NCBI GenBank assembly: GCA_019057865.1
Contig: JAHLWP010000012.1
Coordinates: forward strand, 1 to 64,000
DNA from: Promethearchaeota archaeon
GTDB taxonomy: Archaea; Asgardarchaeota; Lokiarchaeia; Sigyniarchaeales; SOKP01
Direction of reading: 5' to 3'
Length of the DNA: 64,000 bases
The notes below the pieces were generated by a model that saw nothing but the letters and a program-made list of their open reading frames with translations, was not told where the DNA came from and searched no databases. This document shows positions 45,895 to 54,720 of the stretch, piece by piece. The stretch's first letter is position 1. The number at the start of each line of letters is the position of its first letter. Both the position numbers and the translations under genes were made by a program.

Positions 45895-46350
45895 ATGGCA
45901 GAAAAAGAAGATATTAAAATTATAGCATTTTTATGTTGGAAATGAGGATATGGATCAGCAGATATGGCAGGAACTATTCGAGCTCAATATCCATCATCTA
46001 TTAGAACAGTTTTAGTTCCTTGTACGGGAAGAATTGGATCAGATTTAGTGATGCGTGCGTTTGGAAGAGGTGCCGATGGCGTAATGATTATTGGATGATA
46101 CCTTAAAGAATGTGATTATGAGACGGGAAACTATTTTGCATATCGTCTAGTTGAATACTTAAAAGAAGTTTTAAAAGCTATAGGGATTAATGAAAAGCGG
46201 TTATATAACGGATATTGTACTGCGGCTGAAGGTCAAAAATTTCAAATCGAAGCAACAGATTTCGACAAAATAATACGTGATCTAGGTCCAAGTCCTTTAC
46301 GTACTAAAGGCGGCGCACCAGAAAAAGCTAAAGCGAAAGCGAAAACTTAA
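45895..46350 (+). CDS. mvhD: F420-non-reducing hydrogenase delta subunit (MvhD/VhuD) with two predicted selenocysteines (151 aa)
   Basis: MvhD carries a [2Fe-2S] cluster and links HdrA to its electron donor. The full frame needs readthrough of TGA 45943-45945 (residue 17, FLCWKUGYGSADMAG, normally CxxC followed by YGGAD) and TGA 46096-46098 (residue 68, VMIIGUYLKECDYETGNY, normally GCxxxxCxYxxGN). Both positions are cluster cysteines in known MvhD. The motif around them, RIGSDLVMRAFGRGADG, is highly conserved. It starts at ATG 45895 behind GAGGTGG, 13 nt after hdrA, and its stop is TAA. No [NiFe] hydrogenase gene is nearby, so the electron donor is probably the FrhB/FdhB-like protein or AOR-derived ferredoxin. 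Confidence 0.92.
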
Positions 46351-46356
46351 AAATTA

Positions 46357-46428
46357 ATGTGTTAACTAATGATACTGAGTTAAAAAAATGAGAACTCAGT
46401 TGAAGAAATGGGTGCACCATTAACACAT
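46357..46428 (+). promoter_or_regulatory. Eukaryote-like SECIS element in the 3' untranslated region of mvhD
   Basis: A two-helix hairpin begins six nt after the mvhD stop. The outer stem is a perfect 9 bp (46357-46365 with 46420-46428). An internal loop leads to the kink-turn core: T46370-G46371-A46372-T46373 opposite T46401-G46402-A46403-A46404, giving tandem G-A and A-G pairs inside an ATGA/TGAA quartet. Above it is an 8-bp stem (46374-46381 with 46393-46400). The apical loop 46382-46392 is A-rich. This is the eukaryotic SECIS plan (RUGA core, tandem G-A, unpaired A's in the loop). It probably serves both hdrA and mvhD. Confidence 0.85.
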
Positions 46429-46530
46429 AAAATTGTAAATATAAAATTAAAAGAAAAAAATATATATTGGAAAAATTTAAAAGAATTTTTTTAAGAAAAA
46501 TTCAGTTTAATAATTTTGAGTTGGAAATAC

Positions 46531-47670
46531 ATGGATGCAATGGCAGAATATCTAATAAAAATTGAAAATTTTCCCAAGATTTTAGAAACATTGTTAAAAG
46601 AAAAAGTAGTAGATAAGATAATTGGAGCCCAAACTAGAATAGATAAAAAAACTGAAAAAGAAGATAGATTTACTGTACAACCCAAACTATATGAAAAACC
46701 TGAAGATATTAAAGGTTTCCCATTAACAAATCTAATTACTTATGGATATGCCAGAACTGACTCTGCTTCAAAATATTTACATAAATCAGTAGAAGGAGCA
46801 ATGAAAGAAAAAGTAGCGCTCATTGCTCGACCTTGCGATACAAGAGCTTTAATCGAATTAGCTAAGATAAAGCAAGTTAATTTAGAAAATCTATTTATCA
46901 TTGCTTTTGAAGATAGAGGAATGGTGATTAATGTATCACGACAAATGAGAAATTATAAAGACATCGATCCCACAAAAGTAGTGAAAGAAAAAATTGGAGA
47001 TAAAGGATTAATCCTTCAAATTGATGATGGAAAAACCAAAGAAATTGATTTAAATATCGCAGAAAATTGTACAAGGTGTACAAGAAAAATTCCTGTGGTA
47101 GCAGATTTAGGAATTAGTGATTTAGGAATTCCAATAGATTCAGATGAAATTATTTTAAAAGTGTATTCTGATAAAGGAAATGAAATATTAGAAAAGTCAA
47201 AAATAGATAAAAAACCCATTCCGGATGACGTTAAAAAGGCCCATACAGATAAGATAAAGGAAATTAAAGAGAATGCAATAACTAAAAGAGCAAAAGATTT
47301 AGAAGAATGGGATAAACTCTCTCAAACCGAAAAAATTGCCAAGCTTCAAGCATGTACAATGTGTGGAAATTGTATTAGAGGCTGTCCCGTGTGTTATTGC
47401 GTTGATTGTATACTTCAAAAGAAGCGAAAAGAAAAAATAATTAATAAAGAGACATATCAATTAACTCGTATAGCTCATGTCGCAGACCGCTGTGTTGAAT
47501 GTGGAAATTGTGATAATAATTGTCCTGTCCATTTACCATTATCTTTATACTTCCAATCGCTAAGTGAGGTGTTTAAAGAGAAATTTGGCTACGACGCAGG
47601 CATGTCTCTTGAAGATATTCCATTTAGATCAGGAAAAGCTATCTTACAAATGGAATTGGAGAAGACCTAA
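46531..47670 (+). CDS. Coenzyme F420 hydrogenase/formate dehydrogenase beta-subunit-like Fe-S protein (FrhB/FdhB family, 379 aa)
   Basis: A flavin and Fe-S protein of the FrhB/FdhB family. ALIARPCDTRALIELAKIKQ is the conserved FAD/F420-binding stretch. ENCTRCTRKIP and the ferredoxin motifs CTMCGNCIRGCPVCYCVDC (about 274-293) and CVECGNCDNNCP (about 319-330) supply clusters. A divergent central insert (residues about 200-260) is charged. The start is uncertain: ATG 46531 or TTG 46516. It follows the selenoprotein pair and probably couples HdrA/MvhD to an electron carrier such as F420, ferredoxin or formate. Confidence 0.84.
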   Translation: MDAMAEYLIKIENFPKILETLLKEKVVDKIIGAQTRIDKKTEKEDRFTVQPKLYEKPEDIKGFPLTNLITYGYARTDSASKYLHKSVEGAMKEKVALIARPCDTRALIELAKIKQVNLENLFIIAFEDRGMVINVSRQMRNYKDIDPTKVVKEKIGDKGLILQIDDGKTKEIDLNIAENCTRCTRKIPVVADLGISDLGIPIDSDEIILKVYSDKGNEILEKSKIDKKPIPDDVKKAHTDKIKEIKENAITKRAKDLEEWDKLSQTEKIAKLQACTMCGNCIRGCPVCYCVDCILQKKRKEKIINKETYQLTRIAHVADRCVECGNCDNNCPVHLPLSLYFQSLSEVFKEKFGYDAGMSLEDIPFRSGKAILQMELEKT

Positions 47671-47805
47671 ATCTAATTTTTTCAAATTTTATTATTTTAT
47701 TATTATATAGTACAATTATTTTGATCAAATATAGTATAAGAAAGAAATTAAATACAATTATTTTTATTTTTAGTATTTTATTACTCTTTTTTGGATTAGA
47801 GTTTT

Positions 47806-49392
47806 CTATTGCCCATTAGCAATTTCTGCAGTTTTTCTTGATTTTAGAGATATTTTAACATTCTCTGTTTTCTCTTCAGGTTTTTTAGTCTTATTTTTAT
47901 TTAAGATTTCTTCTATGTTTCCCTGTGACATAATATCATTTAATTCTTCTGAAATTATTGAGCTAGTCATTCCCATATTATGAAGCATTTCTAACCCATT
48001 CATGACTACTGTTTTAAGGAATCTAGGAAGATTTTTAGCCATCCATCCAAATTTTCCAAATGGGTTCATATATCTTTTTGCTTGAAATTTAAGCCACCCT
48101 GTAAGATAGTAAGCAGAATACGCTTCAGCTACTAATCGGTACATATCCTTCGCTGTAAGCTGTTCAGTTCGCATCATTGGATGGAACAAGTCATAGTGTT
48201 TATAATTATAGCTAGTAATCATACCTTTTTCTTTCATTTCATCATAGAACGTAGTTCCTGGAAACGCAGTTATTGGCGTAAATTGAATGCAAGATAAATT
48301 AAGCGACTTTGCAAATTGGATGGTTTGTCGAACCATTGTTTTAGTTTCCCCAGGATATCCTATTATTACTCCTCCAAAAATTGAGATTCCACGATCCTGT
48401 AACATAGTAACAACTTTTCTCACCATCTCAGGAGTAGTATTTTTTTTATTCATGGCATCAAGACTTTGTTGATGAACAGATTCAATTCCAAGGAATACTT
48501 GCTTCATCCCTGCCTTATGCATAAGATCAATTAACCATTGGTTTTGATATAAAGTATCTACTCGAGATTGACAAGAGATATATATTTTATTAGGAACACC
48601 TGATTTAATCAAGGTTTCGAGAATTTTTTTCGTTCTCTTGACTTTAATTGAGAAATTATCTTCACAAAAGAAGATAAAATCATTTTTCCAATCAATGTCA
48701 TAAATTTCCTGCATTACTCGATTCACACTCTTGGTCCTATAGCTTATATGGTTATAAGGATCCTTCCACATTTTAGTGATACAACAAAACTTGCATGAAT
48801 GCGGACAACCACGTGAAGTTTCCATTTGTACTACTCTTGCTCCTAAATAAATATATTTTTTATCTTGGAGAAGATCTCTACGCGGCAATGGAAAATTATC
48901 CAAATTTGGTTCTAATCTACGATCCTTGTTATGATTTATTTTACCTTCTTCATTTTTATAAGAAACTCCATCTATATCCTTTAAGGAAATTCGTTTTCCA
49001 TTTCCATCAATAAAATCTATTAATTCTTTAAATGTATGTTCTCCTTCTCCTCGTATTGTATAATCTACAGATGGTTGTTTAGCCACATATTCGGGAACTA
49101 ATGTTGGATGATAACCTCCAAGAATCGTGGTACATCCCTGTTTTTTAGCCATTTCAGCTATTTCAATGGCGTGAGATATTTGAGGAGTCATTGATGTTAT
49201 GGCTACCACATCGCTTTTATTTAGCTCCCTAAGAAATTGATGTTCACGATATTTATGAACCTTAAAATCAAATAATTTTGCATCATGGTCAGGAACCATT
49301 GCAGCTATTGAAATTAGACTTAAAGGAGCTCCCTTAATAACAGCATCCAATCCAGATTGTAGACGCGCAGAATTAACATACAGAATTTTCAT
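47806..49392 (-). CDS. Cobalamin-binding radical SAM protein (528 aa)
   Basis: Typical B12-dependent radical SAM architecture (as in BchE-type and P-methylase families). An N-terminal Rossmann-like cobalamin domain (LILGGYHPTLVPEYV region at residues 88-105) lacks the DxHxxG histidine, as in many such proteins. It is followed by a radical SAM domain with CPHSCKFCC (about 197-205), giving CxxxCxxC. QVFLGIESVHQQSL and GGVIIGYPGET belong to the SPASM-free core. The C-terminal 100 residues are basic and Lys-rich. The product is unknown; methylation or ring-closure reactions are known in the family. Confidence 0.87.
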   Translation of the reverse strand: MKILYVNSARLQSGLDAVIKGAPLSLISIAAMVPDHDAKLFDFKVHKYREHQFLRELNKSDVVAITSMTPQISHAIEIAEMAKKQGCTTILGGYHPTLVPEYVAKQPSVDYTIRGEGEHTFKELIDFIDGNGKRISLKDIDGVSYKNEEGKINHNKDRRLEPNLDNFPLPRRDLLQDKKYIYLGARVVQMETSRGCPHSCKFCCITKMWKDPYNHISYRTKSVNRVMQEIYDIDWKNDFIFFCEDNFSIKVKRTKKILETLIKSGVPNKIYISCQSRVDTLYQNQWLIDLMHKAGMKQVFLGIESVHQQSLDAMNKKNTTPEMVRKVVTMLQDRGISIFGGVIIGYPGETKTMVRQTIQFAKSLNLSCIQFTPITAFPGTTFYDEMKEKGMITSYNYKHYDLFHPMMRTEQLTAKDMYRLVAEAYSAYYLTGWLKFQAKRYMNPFGKFGWMAKNLPRFLKTVVMNGLEMLHNMGMTSSIISEELNDIMSQGNIEEILNKNKTKKPEEKTENVKISLKSRKTAEIANGQ

Positions 49393-49709
49393 GATTATTT
49401 TTCATCTATTTTCTCCTCAGATTTATGCCTAATTAGAACCATCATCAAAGAATTATTTTACTAATTTTACGAAACAGTTTTATAGCATAAATTTAAGGGT
49501 TTTGATATTTATTAATATATAAATCTAAATTATTTAAAGTTATTGTTGGATCAATATAGTAAAAGAGGGCTTGAACTATCAAGATTTAATAATCTGACAA
49601 GGAGGATGAAATATAGACTTAAAAAGCAATTTAAGTGCTTTATAAAATAAAAAAATAATGAAATATTAAATTTAATCTAACAAAAAATAAATTAAAAGTA
49701 AGTAGTCAT
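49393..49709. other. Intergenic gap with small stem-loops
   Basis: This 317-nt region lies between divergent genes and is largely AT-rich. From about 49567 to 49641 it is less so and holds short hairpins: a 5-bp stem (CTTGA with TCAAG) around 49570-49583 and a 6-bp stem with 7-nt loop at 49623-49641, plus AAGGAGG and a 14-codon frame at 49606. This could be a leader or small RNA; nothing matches a known family. Confidence 0.3.
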
Positions 49710-50408
49710 TTGATGACCAGTTATTACAAAGAGAAACTCTCAGCGTTAAGATTGAAAAAATGTTACGATATTGCTCCACCCCGAGTTCAAAAATATTTAC
49801 AAGCAGAATTAGATCATGTTTTACAAAAAATTACATCAAATGATATTGTTTTAGAATTAGGATGTGGGTATGGACGTGTTCTCTCTCAAATTGCCACTAA
49901 AGCAGCTATGGTAATAGGGATTGATAATGCATATTCTAATTTGATTTTAGCAAAAAAAGTGCTTAAACGCTATTCAAATTGTTGTTTATTAACGATGGAT
50001 GCGATAAACTTAACATTTCGCAGTCATATGTTTGATTTTGTTATCTGTATTCAAAATGGAATATCTGCTTTTCATGTTGATAAAATTAAGTTATTAGCAG
50101 AAAGCATTCGGGTTACTAAAGCTAATGGATATGTTATTTTTTCTAGTTATTCCGATAAATTTTGGGAAGATAGATTGGAATGGTTCCAATTGCAATATAA
50201 ATTTGGTTTAATTGGAGAAATTAATTATGAAAAAACTCAGAATGGGATTATTTCATGTAAAGATGGTTTCACAGCAACCACTATAGGTCCAGAAGAATTT
50301 TTATCACTAACTTCTAATTTTCATATTGAGCCTAAAATAGTAGAAGTTGATAATTCAATCCTGTTTTGTGAAATTAAAATCCCTAAAAAAGACTTTGATC
50401 AAAGTTAG
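49710..50408 (+). CDS. Class I SAM-dependent methyltransferase (232 aa)
   Basis: SAM-binding motif I is DIVLELGCGYGRVLSQIATKA (residues about 45-65), followed by MVIGIDNAYSNL and DFVICIQNGISAFHVDK. The C-terminal part is less conserved. Substrate unknown. It starts at ATG 49710, but a close in-frame ATG lies at 49713. A DUF885-type gene follows 38 nt downstream on the same strand, so they may be cotranscribed. Confidence 0.82.
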   Translation: MMTSYYKEKLSALRLKKCYDIAPPRVQKYLQAELDHVLQKITSNDIVLELGCGYGRVLSQIATKAAMVIGIDNAYSNLILAKKVLKRYSNCCLLTMDAINLTFRSHMFDFVICIQNGISAFHVDKIKLLAESIRVTKANGYVIFSSYSDKFWEDRLEWFQLQYKFGLIGEINYEKTQNGIISCKDGFTATTIGPEEFLSLTSNFHIEPKIVEVDNSILFCEIKIPKKDFDQS

Positions 50409-50446
50409 CTCAAAAAGTTTATATTTTAAGAGAGTAGATTTTACGT

Positions 50447-51640
50447 ATGGTATTAGAAGAATTTGGTAAAAATTATTTACTTCTTGGTCTCCGAATAGGG
50501 AAATTAATAGATGGGTATATTGATGCTTATTTTGGACCACCAGAACTCAAAGATACTGTTGAGAAAGAGAAACCAAACTCCTCCAAAGATTTACTTGATA
50601 AATGTAAAGTTCTTCAAAAAGAATTACCTAATCAAGGTTTTATTGAAGAACGTATCAGATTCATAGGAAAAATGCTTGGAGCCATGGAAACTTCATTGGA
50701 GATACTTAATGGACATGAATTTCCATATTTAGAGAAAGTTAATAGATTATACGATATTAAACCAGAGTTAATTGATGATTCTGTATTTTATAAAGTAGCT
50801 AAAGAGTTAGATAGTATATATGAGGGATCTGGTAGTCTAGCTGAACGTATGGATACAATTCAGAAACAACGGGCTGTACTTGAAAATAAAATTGAAGGAA
50901 CTTTTAGAAAAGCTTGTGAAATTGTGCGTGAACGTACACAAGAATTATTTCCTGGCTTATTACCTAATGAAGAAGAATTTACCATCAAAATAGTCAAAAA
51001 TGAACCTTGGGGGGCATATAACTGGTATTTAGGTAACTTTAAATCTAGAATAGATGTAAATACAGATATTCCCAATGCTTGGACTAGAGTTTTATTAACT
51101 GCTGCTCATGAAGGATACCCTGGTCATCATACTGAGCATGTTATTAAAGAAAAATTACTTTATATTGAAGAACAACGGTTTGAACATAGTATATTTTTGA
51201 TCCAAACACCTGAATGTGTAATTGCAGAAGGTATTGGAAACACAGGACTCGATGTATTGTATACTCCACAGGAACAAGTAAAAATAGGTCTTGAAGAATT
51301 ATGTCCAGATCCCAAAAAGGAATTTTCTTTAGATGCATTGGTAGCTGAAAACGAGGCTACGAAGAATTTCATGGCTTTAATAAATAATTTGGCAATTCAC
51401 GCTCATGTAGATGGTTGGTCTGATGATCAATTAATAAAATATGGATTAGAATTCGGTTTCGTTATAGAAGAGCGTCTTAGACAAAACTTACTGTTTATTC
51501 GCAATCCTCTATGGTCAACCTATGTCTTTAATTATTTCATAGGTGAAATGTTGATTAAAAAGAAATTTGGAGAACGACCTTCTCCTGCTGATTTTAAAAA
51601 ACTCTTGACAAAGCCAGTATTACCATCAGATCTTGTTTAA
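50447..51640 (+). CDS. DUF885 family putative metallopeptidase (397 aa)
   Basis: Contains the DUF885 hallmark HEGYPGHH (His221-Glu222 to His226-His227), a thermolysin-like zinc-binding motif, and the downstream ECVIAEGIGNTGLDV that supplies the third ligand. It lacks a signal peptide, unlike many bacterial DUF885 lipoproteins, and is shorter (397 versus about 550-600 residues), so it may be a cytoplasmic peptidase. It shares a strand with the preceding methyltransferase gene. Confidence 0.8.
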   Translation: MVLEEFGKNYLLLGLRIGKLIDGYIDAYFGPPELKDTVEKEKPNSSKDLLDKCKVLQKELPNQGFIEERIRFIGKMLGAMETSLEILNGHEFPYLEKVNRLYDIKPELIDDSVFYKVAKELDSIYEGSGSLAERMDTIQKQRAVLENKIEGTFRKACEIVRERTQELFPGLLPNEEEFTIKIVKNEPWGAYNWYLGNFKSRIDVNTDIPNAWTRVLLTAAHEGYPGHHTEHVIKEKLLYIEEQRFEHSIFLIQTPECVIAEGIGNTGLDVLYTPQEQVKIGLEELCPDPKKEFSLDALVAENEATKNFMALINNLAIHAHVDGWSDDQLIKYGLEFGFVIEERLRQNLLFIRNPLWSTYVFNYFIGEMLIKKKFGERPSPADFKKLLTKPVLPSDLV

Positions 51641-51698
51641 ACATTGAAAATTAGCTTATAATTTTAGTATAAAATTAATATTTTAATTCAAAATTATT

Positions 51699-52529
51699 TT
51701 AAAAAAAATTCCTTACAAATTCTAAGCTCTCAGGTAAATCTTCTACTTTATGTAGTTCCATAACTAATGCTCCTTTATAACCATATTGATTTGCTAATTC
51801 GAAAATCTTATTGAAATCTACTTTACCCTTACCTAATATTGGATGAATATCTAAAGCATTTTCAAAATGTTCTACTAAATGAATATTTTTTATTCGGGCA
51901 TGAAGCTTCTCCCATAACAAATCTATATGATCATTGCAGAAATATGTATGACCAGTATCCCAAGCAAAATAAACATCATTTCTATTAATTTCTGTAAAAA
52001 ATTTGCCTATCTCTTTATGGTTTAGGAAAAATCCTGCCATTTGTGGCATATTTTCTAAACATGTAATTAAGTCCAAATCTTTAATTTTTCCCAATAAAAC
52101 GTTAACTGAATCTATTAAACGATTTTTTAAGCCATTATATGAATGATGAAGAAATTTTGCGTTTCCAGGATGAATTGTATAGACTTGAGCTCCAATTTCC
52201 TTACAAATTTCAGCAGAATTAATATAACACTCTATTGTGGCATCTAAAATCCAAGGATTATGGGCACATAAGCTTAAATAAGCATAAGGCGCATGAAATT
52301 GCTTTTTAATTGAAGGATAAGACTTGCATAATTTAATGAACTTTTGTCGTTCTTCGTGAATTAATATTTCGGGAGGATCTAATATTAGTTCACAAACTCT
52401 AATATCATATTTTTCAGCAAAATCAAACGTTCTTTCAATTGAATGAAGTAGTAATTCAATTGAATTGTGAAAACCTCCATTGTTTATTGAATCGTAAATA
52501 AACGCTATAGATCCTAAACCTAATTCCAT
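51699..52529 (-). CDS. Xylose isomerase-like TIM barrel protein (AP endonuclease 2 family, 276 aa)
   Basis: The sequence follows the sugar phosphate isomerase/epimerase fold: FDFAEKYDIRVCELILDPP, HAPYAYLSLCAHNP, TIHPGNAKFLHHSYNG, TCLENMPQM, AWDTGHTYF, IHLVEHF and ALVMELHKVED. The metal-binding His, Glu and Asp residues of endonuclease IV relatives are visible in HAPY, CLEN, DTGH and MEL. It may act on sugars or DNA; no distinguishing residues decide. The gene is convergent with the DUF885 gene. Confidence 0.8.
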   Translation of the reverse strand: MELGLGSIAFIYDSINNGGFHNSIELLLHSIERTFDFAEKYDIRVCELILDPPEILIHEERQKFIKLCKSYPSIKKQFHAPYAYLSLCAHNPWILDATIECYINSAEICKEIGAQVYTIHPGNAKFLHHSYNGLKNRLIDSVNVLLGKIKDLDLITCLENMPQMAGFFLNHKEIGKFFTEINRNDVYFAWDTGHTYFCNDHIDLLWEKLHARIKNIHLVEHFENALDIHPILGKGKVDFNKIFELANQYGYKGALVMELHKVEDLPESLEFVRNFF

Positions 52530-52731
52530 TTATTATCAGAATTTATATAAATAATTTATTAAAAAAATTAATAATTATAATCGAAGAAAATAATAAATGA
52601 TTAATAAAGTATATGTTTATAAAAAGTCAGTTATTTAACGTTCTTAAGATAATAGAAAGAGAACTAAAACCTTTATTATTCTTTTTAAATTATAAATTAT
52701 TAATTACTAAATTTCAAAAAATTGAAGAAAT

Positions 52732-53502
52732 ATGTCGCTACCGGCTAAAAAAGCAATTGAAATTGATGAGAATATCACTCATTATGTTCATAAAATGTTA
52801 AACATGGAAATGATTCTTAAATATGACGAGTCTAAATGTATAGAGTGCGGGTTTTGTCACCGAGTTTGCCCGGTAACTGTATCTATATACGATGAACCTC
52901 TCAAAAGAACAGCTATCGGTACTCCAGAAGAAATGGGAGTTGAATCCGAGAAAAAGATTGTAGTTGATACTGAGAAATGTATTTGGTGTGGTAGTTGCTC
53001 ATGGATATGTCCAGGATATACACTAGAACTTTTAATCAATGGAGAGAATAAGATTTTATTGGTAGAAAATGGCTCTCTTGCTGAATTTGAGGAAGAAGTT
53101 CGAACTTTGGAGAATGGAAATAAAGTTCGAAAGGTGGTTGAAGGGAGCATAACGATTAAGTGTAATGAAGGGGATACAAAAGTCATAGATCAATTTGCAG
53201 ATGAGTGTTCTGTTGGAGCTATGACCCGAAAAGACAAAGATATCGAAGTAGACAGAGATAAATGTATTTTATGCTTTAAATGTACAGAAGCGTCAAAAAA
53301 TTATGAAAATATAAGTGTTGAAGTACATCGAGATCGATTTAAACAAGTTAAAGGAGAACCTTCTTCAGTATGGAATGGTATTATGCTACGTGTTCTAGGG
53401 AAAGAGGGAAAAATAAAAGGTATTATGAGTCGTAGCCAGAATAAACTTGCTGATGCAGTAATGCGATTAATGGGAAAAGAAGAAACTGAAGAAGAAGGTT
53501 AA
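52732..53502 (+). CDS. 4Fe-4S ferredoxin-type protein (256 aa)
   Basis: An electron carrier with two clear ferredoxin motifs, CIECGFCHRVCPV (residues 36-48) and CIWCGSCSWICPG (about 83-95), and a third CILCFKCTEAS near 176 that is only partly conserved. The central region (KILLVENGSLAEFEEEVRTLENGNKVRKVVEGSI) is charged and beta-rich. No flavin or NAD site is seen. The partner is unknown; the gene is monocistronic, upstream of a convergent enoyl-CoA hydratase. Confidence 0.78.
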   Translation: MSLPAKKAIEIDENITHYVHKMLNMEMILKYDESKCIECGFCHRVCPVTVSIYDEPLKRTAIGTPEEMGVESEKKIVVDTEKCIWCGSCSWICPGYTLELLINGENKILLVENGSLAEFEEEVRTLENGNKVRKVVEGSITIKCNEGDTKVIDQFADECSVGAMTRKDKDIEVDRDKCILCFKCTEASKNYENISVEVHRDRFKQVKGEPSSVWNGIMLRVLGKEGKIKGIMSRSQNKLADAVMRLMGKEETEEEG

Positions 53503-53564
53503 TCTAATTAACTATTATTTTTCACATATTAATAAAAAAAGATTTTATTTATAATCCTCTCTAT

Positions 53565-54356
53565 TCAAGGGTATTTTTGATGTAAGTTCTTTATAAAATC
53601 ATCTAGCTCCTTCATGGATTTTTTTTCGGTAGCATAAGCAGCCTTCCCACATTCGTCTTCTAAATCGAGGCATGATTTAATATATGCTTTATTCATAATG
53701 GTTAACATGGATTTTGTAAAGAAGATAAATTCTGTTTGATATTTAACTATTTGTTTAGCAAAATTAAGAGTTTCAGCATTAAGTTGATCGAGTGGAAAAA
53801 CTCTTGTTGGGAAATTGATGTTCTTTAACTCTTCCACACCAACTTTATCTGCAGTAAAAAGTAGTTGTTTTGCATATGATAATCCGAAGCTCAACAATGG
53901 TAAAAGGGTTGCCCCTGTCTGTGGAAAGGCAGAAATTGCGAGTTCTGGTAATTGTATATATAACTCATCCTTAGATCTATCCGCAAAGATCCTTAAATCA
54001 GAAGCAAGTATCAGTAAAACGCCAAATCCAACAGCAATGCCTTGAACTTGAGTTATTACTGGTTTCTTCATGAGAAGAATAGTCTCATTGACTTTTCTAC
54101 CCCACTCTGTTATTTTAACTGCTTTTTCAGGAGATCCTTGTATTTCTTTAAGATCATAACCTGCAGAAAAGAATCTCTGTTCAACACTTTTAATTATAAT
54201 ACATTTAACTTTTTCATGTTTATCTGCTTCAACTAGCTTCTCATGTATTGATTTTAACATCGAAATATTACAGGCATTTGCCTTATCAGGTCTGTTTATT
54301 GTAATTATAGCAATACGTCCTCTTACTTCATATAAAATTAATTCTTGATTACTCAT
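53565..54356 (-). CDS. Enoyl-CoA hydratase/isomerase family protein (263 aa)
   Basis: Crotonase-fold protein that hydrates or isomerises enoyl-CoA. The oxyanion-hole segments are SAGYDLKEIQG (about 66-76) and GIAVGFGVLLILASDLRIF (about 103-121). In crotonases two catalytic glutamates follow these segments; here the second site reads PELAISAFPQTGAT, where proteins of this group often have E or D at the position before GLVP. Catalytic specificity is therefore uncertain. It could act on crotonyl-CoA from lysine fermentation. Starts at ATG 54356. Confidence 0.82.
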   Translation of the reverse strand: MSNQELILYEVRGRIAIITINRPDKANACNISMLKSIHEKLVEADKHEKVKCIIIKSVEQRFFSAGYDLKEIQGSPEKAVKITEWGRKVNETILLMKKPVITQVQGIAVGFGVLLILASDLRIFADRSKDELYIQLPELAISAFPQTGATLLPLLSFGLSYAKQLLFTADKVGVEELKNINFPTRVFPLDQLNAETLNFAKQIVKYQTEFIFFTKSMLTIMNKAYIKSCLDLEDECGKAAYATEKKSMKELDDFIKNLHQKYP

Positions 54357-54421
54357 AAGATCTTTAACTTAAATTATAATTTAAAGTATATTGAACCTAA
54401 TGTTATCTCTATAAATTATGA

Positions 54422-54535
54422 ATAAAAGATTTTTTAGATGTTGAGGCTAATAATGAAAAGGCATTCACATTGTATAAGAAATTTGGTTTTAATGAAGAAG
54501 AATCACGAACAGTAATGGTCTATAAAACTAAATAA
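54422..54535 (+). pseudogene. C-terminal remnant of a GNAT acetyltransferase
   Basis: A short frame reads LDVEANNEKAFTLYKKFGF and then NEEESRTVMVYKTK before TAA (54533-54535). The NxxAxxLYxKxGF pattern is the final motif of GNAT N-acetyltransferases. A TGA stops the frame at 54419-54421 and nothing upstream restores the fold. It is a decayed end fragment. Confidence 0.6.
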
Positions 54536-54720
54536 CATATCCCCTATATCATCACTCTTTTTAAGAATCATTTCTCCTTTTTTCTCCATAAAATTATAAC
54601 TATTATATTCTTTAATGTTGAAAAATATAAAACTAAAAAATTAAAAAACTATCTACCACATATTTAGATTGTCATTTCTAATATAAAGAATTAAATAAAA
54701 AAAAAATAAAGTGATAAAAA

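Noticed and set aside
49606..49650. Mini-gene after AAGGAGG in the gap at 49.6 kb
   Set aside because: The Shine-Dalgarno-like sequence abuts the ATG, leaving no spacing for initiation, and the 14-residue peptide has no similarity.
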